The notes beneath the pieces were generated by a model that saw only the letters and a program-made list of their open reading frames with translations, made no database searches and was not told the origin of the DNA. The position numbers and the translations under genes are program-made. From Phycisphaerae bacterium (lineage in GTDB: Bacteria; Planctomycetota; Phycisphaerae; Phycisphaerales; SM1A02), in contig PAAB01000069.1 of NCBI GenBank assembly GCA_002591705.1, positions 24,513-36,747 of the forward strand: a DNA stretch of 12,235 bases, given 5' to 3'. Shown here piece by piece: positions 1 through 5,786 of this stretch (position 1 is its first letter; each line of letters opens with the position of its first letter).

Positions 1-941
1 GCGTGTGCTTCTTTCACAATTCGTGTCTTTGCTTTTTCAAATTTATCATTGCCATACGTAATAAAATGAATCTTTCTTTTTGGTATTTTATCAATTACTA
101 ATTTGCCTGCCCAATATTTAAGTTCCAATTTTTCCATATTGTATTTATTATCTTGTTTATTCTTCATTACTTCGTCGTATTTTCTCTCTAAGAACTCCTT
201 GGTAATCTCACTCCAATCCTTTACAACTACAATAGGAAGTTCTTCATACAGTTCATCTATCTTTGAAGTTATCACGATTGGTATGCATCCTATGTATAGA
301 GCTTCCCACGTTCTATGACAGTCCATACCAGCACCTGGTGGAGACAGCACAAACTTATATTGGGAGATCACATCATAACATTTTGGATTTGTAACGTTGA
401 TTCGGATTTTTCCTTCAATATGACTAGGTCTCCAATACTCAGTTTGGTTTGGAATAAATCCTAATACATCACAAAACCCTTTCCACTCTGTGTTTGCTTT
501 TTGAATCAAAGCTCCGCGAACTGAGTTGGTATTGGGTGAATAATTCACACATAGTAGTTTGTTATGTAGTTTCGTGTCTTTGTTTTGTTCTAACCAGTGA
601 ACTAACACATCATGTTGGCGGTCATAGTTCAGCCCGATCGGTAGTGCAGATACATTTGGGTGGTTTAGTGGCTTGTTCCAACAATATATATGTTTTATCA
701 ATGGATGAGATGCCATTTTTTGTGTTAAAATGAAATCGTCTGTTTCAACAATAATCAAAATTATTTTTTCGTTGAATTTTGGTAAAAAATCATTGTAGAA
801 TTTAGAAATGATTTGATTATACCCTGTTAAACATGCAATGGCAGTATTGAATGCGAAATTTGTATGGTTCACTTTTTTGCGCGTGATGAGCAATCCGCCA
901 CTTTTCTCGACAAAATCCACAATTCCATCTTCTGTAATCAT
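1..941 (-). CDS. Exostosin-like (GT47-type) glycosyltransferase, 3' end cut by window
   Basis: This minus-strand frame has no stop from an ATG at 941 to the left edge, giving 313 residues with the C-terminus missing. The clearest signal is at residues 197-223, where FVLSPPGAGMDCHRTWEALY is followed by IGCIPIV. This matches the nucleotide-sugar-binding signature of exostosin-family (GT47-like) transferases, which normally reads F-x-LSP-x-G-x-G-x-DCHR-x-WEAL-x-x-G-x-IP. Residues 95-104 (PNVSALPIGL) also fit such enzymes. The protein probably adds a sugar to a viral or host glycan; donor and acceptor cannot be read from the sequence. After about residue 289 a new segment begins with KIHFITYGNDKF, which looks like the start of a second domain, so the full gene may encode a two-domain fusion. 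No signal peptide or membrane helix is visible at the N-terminus, unlike cellular Golgi exostosins. The family assignment is fairly sure; the fusion is tentative. Confidence 0.85.
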   Translation of the reverse strand, partial: MITEDGIVDFVEKSGGLLITRKKVNHTNFAFNTAIACLTGYNQIISKFYNDFLPKFNEKIILIIVETDDFILTQKMASHPLIKHIYCWNKPLNHPNVSALPIGLNYDRQHDVLVHWLEQNKDTKLHNKLLCVNYSPNTNSVRGALIQKANTEWKGFCDVLGFIPNQTEYWRPSHIEGKIRINVTNPKCYDVISQYKFVLSPPGAGMDCHRTWEALYIGCIPIVITSKIDELYEELPIVVVKDWSEITKEFLERKYDEVMKNKQDNKYNMEKLELKYWAGKLVIDKIPKRKIHFITYGNDKFEKAKTRIVKEAH

Positions 942-968
942 TATAATTGTGTTTACAACATTACTTTT

Positions 969-1016
969 ATATGATATATCATTTCTATAAGATATCATAT
1001 TATTTCATTTCTATAA
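969..1016. repeat. Inverted repeat and overlapping direct repeat upstream of the glycosyltransferase
   Basis: ATATGATAT (969-977) and ATATCATAT (992-1000) are perfect inverted copies of 9 bp separated by 14 bp. Interleaved with them, TCATTTCTATAA occurs twice, at 979-990 and 1005-1016. The cluster begins 28 bp upstream of the glycosyltransferase start codon, which is a plausible place for a promoter or regulator site. With so much A and T, part of this could be chance. Confidence 0.5.
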
Positions 1017-1135
1017 CATTCCCTAATATTACATACGATGTGATCTACCTTACCAATAATGCTGTGACAACAAAATCAATACATCCTAATATTTTTCGTG
1101 TGACACGTTTTTACAAAATTACACAGATCCAATTC

Positions 1136-1143
1136 TCAATTTT
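1136..1143 (-). promoter_or_regulatory. Possible early-promoter octamer AAAATTGA (minus strand, distant)
   Basis: The minus strand reads AAAATTGA here, identical to the mimivirus early-promoter consensus. It faces the glycosyltransferase gene but lies about 195 bp from its start codon, farther than usual for this element, so it may be chance or may serve a long leader. Confidence 0.25.
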
Positions 1144-1264
1144 GAAAAACAAAAAAAAACACTAAATTTCCATTTTTGAAAAATGACTTTCAAACCTCTG
1201 TAAAAAGTGTAAAAAAAGTGTGTTTACCTACACAATGAAGGGAATAACCGCAAAATTACGAAGG

Positions 1265-1290
1265 ACCCTATGTAGGAACCTTATGTAGGG
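1265..1290. repeat. 13-bp tandem pair with CCTA/TAGG arms
   Basis: ACCCTATGTAGGA (1265-1277) is followed directly by ACCTTATGTAGGG (1278-1290), differing at two positions. The first copy contains a near-palindrome, CCTA-TG-TAGG. The pair lies 63 bp upstream of the zinc-finger start codon in a locally GC-richer stretch, and could be a protein-binding site or part of the module that travels with that gene. Confidence 0.5.
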
Positions 1291-1321
1291 CTGAAAAAAA
1301 GGCACTACGCCGCCCAAAAAC

Positions 1322-1350
1322 AACCTAAAAATAATGTCTGTGTTTAGGTT
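1322..1350. repeat. Perfect 8-bp inverted repeat abutting the zinc-finger start codon
   Basis: AACCTAAA (1322-1329) and TTTAGGTT (1343-1350) are exact inverse complements around a 13-nt loop, ending two bases before the ATG at 1353. It could be an operator-like dyad for autoregulation, a leader hairpin, or the edge of an inserted module. The sequence does not decide between these. Confidence 0.55.
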
Positions 1351-1352
1351 AT

Positions 1353-2240
1353 ATGGATGACGCGGAGGACAAAAAAACAAGCAAAAAGAAGCACGAGTTT
1401 TTTACTTGCGAATTATGTGACTATAAAACATCACGAAGGAGTAACTACAACAACCACCTTTTAACACTGAAACATAAAAGGATGACGCAGGATGACAAAA
1501 AGAAGCAAAAAGAAGCAAATTTTCATTGTGAGTGTGGAAAATCCTATATATACAGACAAGGTTTGCACAAGCACAAGAAAAAATGCGCCTACATACCTGA
1601 AGAGAGTGAATGTAATAAAATAATCGCAAAACCCGATTCTCTAGAGGAGCTTTCGAAGACTGACCTGCTCAACATGGTCCATGAGCAAAACAAGATTATT
1701 CGGGACATTATTCCTAAAATAGGGAATACGACAAATAATATTAACAATGTTCGCAACAACAATTTCAACATTCAGGTGTTTCTGGACGAGAATTGTAAAG
1801 ACGCGATGACGCTCCAAAACTTTGCCACCGAGTTCCAGATGACCATCGAAGACATTTTGAAGTACAAACAGGGGAAGCAAAGCGGTGTTTCGAATCTTCT
1901 TATACAGAATCTCAAACCCATTCCGGTGGTCCAGCGACCAATTCACTGCACGGATGTGAAGAAACGGACCTGGATGATCAAAGATGATGATGGATGGAAG
2001 AGAGATAATGGAAAGAAGGTGATCAAAGTGACCGAGTATGAAGTGAGCAAGCGATTCCATGATTTATGGGAAACTGCCTACCCGGACTGGCAAAAGAACG
2101 AGCGTCTAACAGAGACCTACTTGGAAATTGTGCGTAGTATTACTTGTGAATCATCTGAAAAGGAAATAGAGAAAATACTCAAGAAAATTGGTCCTGAGTA
2201 TAAACTGAGTGCGGTGGATGTGAAGAATGCGTTTGTTTAA
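1353..2240 (+). CDS. C2H2-type zinc-finger protein of giant-virus type
   Basis: The 295-residue protein has a lysine-rich start and then two zinc-binding motifs. The first uses C19, C22, H35 and H41 (C-x2-C-x12-H-x5-H). The second uses C59, C61, H74 and C78 with a compressed C-x-C pair. An asparagine-rich linker (about 127-139) leads to a conserved-looking C-terminal region starting NIQVFLDENCKDAM (139-152) and including RTWMIKDDDGWK (205-216). From memory, proteins of this layout occur in several copies in mimivirus-like algal viruses, and their role is unknown; nucleic-acid binding is inferred from the fingers. The gene is richer in G and C than its neighbours: hand counts give 29/60 at 1801-1860 and 32/60 at 1921-1980, against 20/60 at 5101-5160 in the resolvase gene. 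With the repeats upstream, this suggests a separately acquired module. The ATG at 1353 is the first in frame with good length. Confidence 0.85.
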   Translation: MDDAEDKKTSKKKHEFFTCELCDYKTSRRSNYNNHLLTLKHKRMTQDDKKKQKEANFHCECGKSYIYRQGLHKHKKKCAYIPEESECNKIIAKPDSLEELSKTDLLNMVHEQNKIIRDIIPKIGNTTNNINNVRNNNFNIQVFLDENCKDAMTLQNFATEFQMTIEDILKYKQGKQSGVSNLLIQNLKPIPVVQRPIHCTDVKKRTWMIKDDDGWKRDNGKKVIKVTEYEVSKRFHDLWETAYPDWQKNERLTETYLEIVRSITCESSEKEIEKILKKIGPEYKLSAVDVKNAFV

Positions 2241-2473
2241 ACAAGTAGGGGAATACGCACTGCATGTGCGTAATCGATATTGGCAAGCTCAACGTCAATG
2301 GGATTTAATATAGGATAATTGGTTGTCAAAAAAATACAACCAAGTTCTGTTTGAGGTGTTATTCGTTTGAGTAGTAGTTCCTCGTGAACTTCTCTCCAAG
2401 TTTCATTTTTTAATAGAATAATAGCATCCAATACTATCTTTGATATTAATTCTTCTGGAAGTCTAGATAGCAT
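2237..2473 (-). CDS. Small F-box-like protein
   Basis: A 78-residue protein starts with ATG at 2473. Its N-terminus, LSRLPEELISKIVLDAI (residues 2-18), resembles the first helix of an F-box (LP-x-E-L/I-x-x-I-L), the motif by which many giant-virus and host proteins dock onto Skp1 of SCF ubiquitin ligases. A full F-box needs about 40-50 residues and the rest matches poorly, so this may be a divergent or shortened F-box protein without a substrate-binding repeat domain. Its TAA stop (2237-2239) overlaps the TAA of the convergent zinc-finger gene (2238-2240). A role in host ubiquitin control is inference only. Confidence 0.5.
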   Translation of the reverse strand: MLSRLPEELISKIVLDAIILLKNETWREVHEELLLKRITPQTELGCIFLTTNYPILNPIDVELANIDYAHAVRIPLLV

Positions 2474-2541
2474 AATAACGTCTTATACAATGCTCTTTAT
2501 ATAAATTTTGCATTTAAATGTAGTGATATAGTTAAGTATGA

Positions 2542-2549
2542 AAAATTGA
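2542..2549 (+). promoter_or_regulatory. Mimivirus-type early promoter AAAATTGA
   Basis: The octamer AAAATTGA is a perfect match to the early-gene promoter element known from mimivirus and its relatives. It lies 34 bases upstream of the ATG at 2584, and the stretch between is AT-rich. It predicts early expression of the small MGNCFC protein. Confidence 0.65.
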
Positions 2550-2583
2550 AATAATGTCTTGGTCTTAATTATAAAACATTATT
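2550..2583. repeat. Perfect 8-bp inverted repeat between promoter octamer and start codon
   Basis: AATAATGT (2550-2557) and ACATTATT (2576-2583) are exact inverse complements with an 18-nt loop. The second arm ends at the base before the ATG at 2584, so the dyad fills the presumed leader. It may fold in the mRNA or bind a repressor; chance is possible in such AT-rich DNA. Confidence 0.4.
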
Positions 2584-2757
2584 ATGGGAAACTGCTTTTG
2601 TAATCCGAAAAATGTGGTTGACGACGTAAAGAAAAGGAAGAGGTTTCGTCCAACAGATGATATACCATATACATATGTAAGTTTTCAAGAAGAAGAAGAT
2701 TTCATTCGTTCATCGTCACAAAACGATATAGATAAAGCATACACGATTGACATTTGA
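2584..2757 (+). CDS. 57-residue protein with N-terminal lipid-anchor-like motif (MGNCFC)
   Basis: The short frame runs from ATG 2584 to TGA 2755-2757. It begins MGNCFCNPK. Glycine at position 2 is the substrate of N-myristoyltransferase, and cysteines at 4 and 6 are typical palmitoylation sites, the arrangement seen in dually acylated proteins such as Src-family SH4 ends. The basic patch KKRKR (16-20) would favour acidic membranes. The rest is polar and acidic (QEEEDF at 35-40) and probably unstructured, with no known domain. Together these features suggest a small peripheral membrane protein on the cytoplasmic side. The early-promoter octamer 34 bases upstream supports a real, early-expressed gene. 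Myristoylation usually prefers Ser or Thr at position 6, and here Cys stands there, so lipidation is likely but not certain. Function unknown. Confidence 0.65.
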   Translation: MGNCFCNPKNVVDDVKKRKRFRPTDDIPYTYVSFQEEEDFIRSSSQNDIDKAYTIDI

Positions 2758-2772
2758 TATTTGATATTTGAC
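2752..2772 (+). repeat. Three 7-bp tandem units ATTTGAY across the stop codon
   Basis: ATTTGAT (2752-2758), ATTTGAT (2759-2765) and ATTTGAC (2766-2772) follow one another. The first includes the TGA stop of the small MGNCFC gene, and a second in-phase TGA follows at 2755+7 out of frame. This is probably simple-sequence slippage. Confidence 0.6.
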
Positions 2773-2817
2773 ATCTAAAATTTGTATTATCGTGTTATGG
2801 AAACAATATGGAATTCT

Positions 2818-3216
2818 TTAATTCTTCCGCTTTCTAGTGTTGTACTTATTAGTCTTGCGCTTGTTAGTCTTGCGCTTGTTAGTCTTGCGACCACCCTTAC
2901 GATTTCTGGCATTTTTCGTGCTGTTAATATCATTATTGAGTCTTATTTTGGCAAGACGAATAGCAGCCTTGAAATCATCTCTCTCTTTTTTCCTTGCCTT
3001 ACGTAAGTAATCCAAAGCAACACCTTCATCAATATATGGTTTAACATCATTTATATATTTATTTATCTTATCTATTATATCTTGGTTTTTATTATCTATT
3101 ATATCTTGGTTTTTATTATTTTTCACTCGAATGGCTCCTGTAGGTGCACGTGGCATGGGCACTGGCGGGTGCGTGGGCGTAGGCGGTACGGATTCAAATA
3201 GTTCGTTAATATTCAT
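2818..3216 (-). CDS. Basic-tailed small protein, function unknown
   Basis: The 132-residue protein starts at ATG 3216 within TATATAAATG. A proline-rich segment (about 11-25) is followed by a duplicated NKNQDIID (34-41 and 42-49), a charged helical middle with ALDYLRKARKKERDD (67-81), and an extremely basic tail from RKGGR (106-110) onward made of repeated KTNKR. I do not recognise a family for the body. Lysine/arginine-rich tails introduced by GG are common on giant-virus proteins packaged in virions or acting in DNA-rich compartments, so nucleic-acid or inner-membrane contact is possible. The gap to the next gene upstream (stop at 3251) is only 34 bp, which fits the tight minus-strand gene series. 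It is convergent with the small MGNCFC gene. Confidence 0.7.
   Translation of the reverse strand: MNINELFESVPPTPTHPPVPMPRAPTGAIRVKNNKNQDIIDNKNQDIIDKINKYINDVKPYIDEGVALDYLRKARKKERDDFKAAIRLAKIRLNNDINSTKNARNRKGGRKTNKRKTNKRKTNKYNTRKRKN
2845..2889 (-). repeat. 15-bp in-frame tandem repeat, three copies, encoding the basic tail
   Basis: The plus-strand unit CTTGTTAGTCTTGCG occurs at 2860-2874 and 2875-2889, with a one-base variant (CTTATTAGTCTTGCG) at 2845-2859. On the coding strand it gives the repeated basic pentapeptide of the tail. The unit is five codons, so copy changes keep the frame and simply lengthen or shorten the tail. Confidence 0.8.
3068..3115 (-). repeat. 24-bp perfect in-frame duplication (NKNQDIID)
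   Basis: The 24-base segments 3068-3091 and 3092-3115 are identical and each encodes NKNQDIID on the minus strand. Perfect identity at synonymous positions means the duplication is recent. Confidence 0.8.
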
Positions 3217-3223
3217 TTATATA
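3214..3223 (-). promoter_or_regulatory. TATATAAATG start context of the basic-tailed protein
   Basis: On the minus strand the start codon is embedded in TATATAAATG and continues AAT. The same 13-base string TATATAAATGAAT is found at the start of the gene at 6206. It recalls poxvirus late promoters, where TAAATG spans the initiation site and start codon; its role here is conjecture. Confidence 0.3.
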
Positions 3224-3250
3224 AACATCATAAATTTTTTTAAATTAGAA

Positions 3251-4714
3251 TTAAAGTTCTAGACTAACTACATTTTTGTCACTCTTTTGTCTTCTTTTTG
3301 AACGTGCCGGCTGCTTTGCATCTGAAATTTCTTTCAAGTCCTGAATACTTATTGTACTACTGTCCTTCTTCTCGTTCGGGGCGCTGATATCGATGGTTTT
3401 GGTTTTTAATCCAGAGAGAAGGTCTGATATGTCAGATGGACCTTTCATTTCTGGTCGTTGCGACTTGGTGCTTCGTGTGGGCGGTTCTGCTCCTACACTG
3501 CCAAAATTCTCGCTTATATTGATACCATCATCGCCGCGGGCAGCCGACATATCAGGACGATTATTGGGAACTTGTGAGCGTTGGCTTCGCAAAGTCTGTG
3601 TAGGCATTGGAGCCGGTGGCGGTCCAGGCGCCACGTTAGGCTGTGTGTCGTCATTTCCCATAACGCCATTCATGAAACCGCTAAATCCTGGACTCGTGTC
3701 ACTCATGCTGTTTACGGCCGCCTGCGTAAATTGTTGCATAAGCTCAGGATTTTGCCGCATAATATCGTCCATACCAGGCATCGCAGATTTGAACATGGTA
3801 TTGGTCATATGAACCATAATGGCAGAACCACCTAATTGGAACAGCAATTTTAGTTCGGGTGCCATTTTGGCCTTTGATTTGTATTTTTCATGAAGCTCAG
3901 CAAATATCTCGTCATAATCCTCTATATTTTCATTGAGTTGCTCTGCCCAGCCATCAAGTTTTACATCGAAAGGGTCAAATCTATTATTCAAAAACTCTAG
4001 TCCTGTAACCGCTGCCATTAACATGCGTCCCTGGAACTTGCAGCTAGCCGAACATTCTCTTTCTGAAAGGATCAGCTCGTATTCTCCTTGCATCTCTTGG
4101 AGTGAAGACTCCATTGTGTATCTCTTGGAAAGCTTCACTCCCTTCTTTTCAATCGCTTCGAGTTTGCGAAGTGCTTTAAATTTCTCTCTTAGCAACTCCT
4201 CCTGTGTTAGTTTTGGTTGAGCAGGCACTTGCTTATCAGGGTCTAACGGTATGTTGTTGAATTTACCAAATCCATCCCACGTTTTATTAGACTCATCATC
4301 TTTACTCTGTGATGCAGTTGCTGTTGCAATTGGAGTTGTACTTATAGGTGTTGGGATGCTTTTATCGTCAAGAACTTCGAACTTTACTGAATTTGTAGAG
4401 TCACTGGTGTCTCCAATTTTAATGTTTTCTAAAGGGTTTGTTGATGATGATGAAGGTGTCTTCTTTGAAATATCTTCGGTTAGATCGTTCAGTTCATTTT
4501 CTAGTTCTGTCACGTCTCCTAAATCTATATCGGATTTAGATTTATTTGCGTCGGCCTTTAGTTTATCATTCATGAGAAACTCGATACCGCCGCCAAAGTT
4601 TACTGACGGTTTATCTTTTTCAGGAGTTACTTTGGATGACGGGTCATCATCCTTGTTGAGAGTGATTACGGGTCCATTGTCAATAGAACCAATATCTATC
4701 ACTTCTGGTTGCAT
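3251..4714 (-). CDS. Conserved giant-virus protein with central helical domain (DUF5767-like)
   Basis: The 487-residue protein has three parts. Residues 1-165 are acidic, Ser/Thr/Asp-rich and probably disordered, apart from a short conserved-looking GGGIEFLMNDK (41-51). Residues 168-340 form a helical core beginning PKLTQEELLREKF and including RYTMESSLQEMQGEYELI (198-215), then GRMLMAAVTGLEFLNNRFDP (229-248) and LDGWAEQLNENI (253-264). Residues 340-487 are Pro/Ser-rich with a basic RSKRRQK near the end (471-477). The core matches, from memory, an uncharacterised family shared by mimivirus-like and other large DNA viruses that Pfam calls DUF5767; this was not checked. A structural or assembly role is likely from its wide conservation and tails, but unproven. 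The weakly hydrophobic LLFQLGGSAIMVHMTNTMF (290-308) could be a buried helix. The start at 4714 is the first in-frame ATG. Confidence 0.8.
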   Translation of the reverse strand: MQPEVIDIGSIDNGPVITLNKDDDPSSKVTPEKDKPSVNFGGGIEFLMNDKLKADANKSKSDIDLGDVTELENELNDLTEDISKKTPSSSSTNPLENIKIGDTSDSTNSVKFEVLDDKSIPTPISTTPIATATASQSKDDESNKTWDGFGKFNNIPLDPDKQVPAQPKLTQEELLREKFKALRKLEAIEKKGVKLSKRYTMESSLQEMQGEYELILSERECSASCKFQGRMLMAAVTGLEFLNNRFDPFDVKLDGWAEQLNENIEDYDEIFAELHEKYKSKAKMAPELKLLFQLGGSAIMVHMTNTMFKSAMPGMDDIMRQNPELMQQFTQAAVNSMSDTSPGFSGFMNGVMGNDDTQPNVAPGPPPAPMPTQTLRSQRSQVPNNRPDMSAARGDDGINISENFGSVGAEPPTRSTKSQRPEMKGPSDISDLLSGLKTKTIDISAPNEKKDSSTISIQDLKEISDAKQPARSKRRQKSDKNVVSLEL

Positions 4715-4790
4715 TATGATACTTTGAGAACATATAATTTTAAGTATTACGCTTACGCATATATTTAAATGTTAAATATAGGCTTTCAAA

Positions 4791-4910
4791 TGCTCAAGAA
4801 AATATGCTCAAGAAAATATGCTCAGGAAAATATGCTCAAGAAAATATGCTCAAGAAAATATGCTCAGGAAAATATGCTCAAGAAAATATGCTCAGGAAAA
4901 TATGCTAAAT
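4791..4910. repeat. 14-bp tandem array, eight full copies plus a partial ninth
   Basis: The unit TGCTCAAGAAAATA starts at 4791, 4805, 4819, 4833, 4847, 4861, 4875 and 4889, with a partial copy TGCTAAAT at 4903. Only one base varies: copies 3, 6 and 8 have AGG where the others have AAG. Copies 1-6 therefore repeat as a three-unit, 42-bp block, which suggests the array grew by duplicating larger blocks. It lies in the 190-bp gap between the resolvase stop codon (4905-4907, inside the partial copy) and the start of the 487-residue gene (4714). It may serve as 3' untranslated sequence, promoter-side spacer or regulator-binding array. It is not a CRISPR array, as there are no spacers. Confidence 0.95.
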
Positions 4911-5705
4911 ATCATTAATATACCAAAGACCTTGTAAAAAACTATCGGCTAGGTCATCTTGTTTGGTATGTTTGCTAAAATGTTCGTTCCATGTATTTAG
5001 CTCTGCATTTTTATTGATAATATCGTGTGTAGTTGAAATTCCTAGAGCTTTTCTCTCTTTGTATGTAGTTTTTTTATTTTGAATGTATGGTTTTAGTTTA
5101 TTTGCAGCCGAAACGAAGTCTATATCCTCAATATTGTTCATAATGAAAAATTGAGCAATCATGCCTTGTATTGTTTTCATGCGATTGGCAATAGGACTTA
5201 TTTGATTCTCTATCAGCACTTTGTCGACACTAAGAAATGTTGGGTCATTTAAATTATTTCGTATTGCGATACCGACGTCAACAAGGGACATTTCAGATGC
5301 CGAAAACTTTGGCACGACATCCAAACAATTTTGTCGCATAAACGAATTAATTGTTTCTTGAACATCTGTCTTTTTTGAGGTGGTCAGCTTTAGTCCATAA
5401 TTATCTGCAATGATTTTTAAATCGGCGAGTTTTGTTCGTTTTTGCGTCACTTTTAATAAATCTTCGGTTGGAATAATTAATCCTGTTTTTTTAGCACAAG
5501 ATTTACAGCATCTAATGTTTTTCTTGTGAAATTTTGCAAGGCGTGTACAATTGCCTTTCTTTATCTTTTGATTACACACAGGTGGTGTTCCACATAGATT
5601 GATCACATCCCACGCGATAATACTGTAATTACTTTTATTGTTAGGAATTTCTAAAATACAATAGGCCAAATTTTTTATTCCTACATCGATACTTAGAATT
5701 TTCAT
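4905..5705 (-). CDS. Poxvirus A22-like Holliday junction resolvase (RuvC-like nuclease)
   Basis: The 266-residue protein has the RNase H-like resolvase fold signature. It opens KILSIDVGIKNLAYC (2-16), with D7 as the first metal ligand. A second acid, E166, lies in VLIENQISP (163-171), and the C-terminal acidic cluster KQDDLADSFLQGL (248-260) provides D250, D251 and D254. This matches the poxvirus A22 family, which cuts four-way junctions so that branched replicating viral DNA can be resolved into packageable genomes. Length is somewhat above the roughly 180-190 residues of poxvirus A22. The extra sequence includes a cysteine group at C44, C53, C66/C67 and C70, which could bind zinc, and a middle segment (about 80-140) of unknown role. 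It starts at ATG 5705 and is separated by 81 bp from the next gene upstream. The TAG stop lies in the last partial copy of the 14-bp array. Confidence 0.88.
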   Translation of the reverse strand: MKILSIDVGIKNLAYCILEIPNNKSNYSIIAWDVINLCGTPPVCNQKIKKGNCTRLAKFHKKNIRCCKSCAKKTGLIIPTEDLLKVTQKRTKLADLKIIADNYGLKLTTSKKTDVQETINSFMRQNCLDVVPKFSASEMSLVDVGIAIRNNLNDPTFLSVDKVLIENQISPIANRMKTIQGMIAQFFIMNNIEDIDFVSAANKLKPYIQNKKTTYKERKALGISTTHDIINKNAELNTWNEHFSKHTKQDDLADSFLQGLWYINDI

Positions 5706-5714
5706 TGTCTATTC

Positions 5715-5749
5715 ATTATACATTGTTTTTATGTGAAACAATGTGTAAT
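5715..5749 (-). terminator. Hairpin after the 139-residue gene: probable transcript 3'-end signal
   Basis: The arms ACATTGTTT (5720-5728) and AAACAATGT (5736-5744) pair perfectly, and four more pairs follow outside one mismatch (5715-5718 with 5746-5749), giving 13 of 14 pairs around a 7-nt loop. It lies about 40 bp beyond the stop of the upstream minus-strand gene (5787) and 10 bp before the resolvase start. This fits the mimivirus rule that transcripts end at intergenic hairpins. A regulatory leader role for the resolvase gene is an alternative. Confidence 0.6.
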
Positions 5750-5786
5750 ACTTTTTTTTGTAGCGGTTTTTGACTAGCATTGACTA

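Larger units (their letters stand above)
942..1352. other. Repeat-rich intergenic spacer between divergent genes
   Basis: No credible gene lies in these 411 bases. The spacer separates the minus-strand glycosyltransferase from the plus-strand zinc-finger gene, so it should hold both promoters. The left part (942-1200) is very AT-rich, with a 9-bp inverted repeat, a 12-bp direct repeat and an AAAATTGA octamer on the minus strand. The right part (about 1215-1350) has more G and C and contains several short dyads and a 13-bp tandem pair, ending in an 8-bp inverted repeat directly against the zinc-finger start codon. A 17-codon frame begins with ATG at 1235 but has nothing to support it. Confidence 0.7.

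Noticed and set aside
103..733. Plus-strand open frames at 103-318 and 494-733
   Set aside because: They are antisense to the well-supported glycosyltransferase frame and encode no recognisable motif.
947..1165. Open frame in the spacer ahead of the zinc-finger gene
   Set aside because: It begins at TTG, has AT-driven composition rich in Tyr, Phe and Ile, and overlaps the repeat cluster and presumed promoters.
1235..1288. 17-codon upstream frame (MKGITAKLRRTL...)
   Set aside because: It is too short, covers the 13-bp tandem pair and has no comparative support; it remains only a possible upstream frame.
1402..2060. Minus-strand frames across the zinc-finger gene
   Set aside because: The plus-strand frame has zinc ligands and full length; the antisense frames have no motif.
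2811..2824. Hairpin GAATT-CTTT-AATTC at the end of the basic-tailed gene
   Set aside because: The 5-bp stem overlaps the stop codon and is too short to separate from chance in this AT-rich DNA.
3393..4727. Several plus-strand frames of 84-158 codons across 3393-4727
   Set aside because: They are antisense shadows of the 487-residue gene; their Ser-rich composition mirrors the acidic, Asp- and Ser-coding strand.
4791..4910. CRISPR array
   Set aside because: Units of 14 bp are directly adjacent with no spacers.
5147..5154. AAAATTGA on the plus strand
   Set aside because: It lies inside the minus-strand resolvase gene with no plus-strand gene downstream, so it is a chance match.
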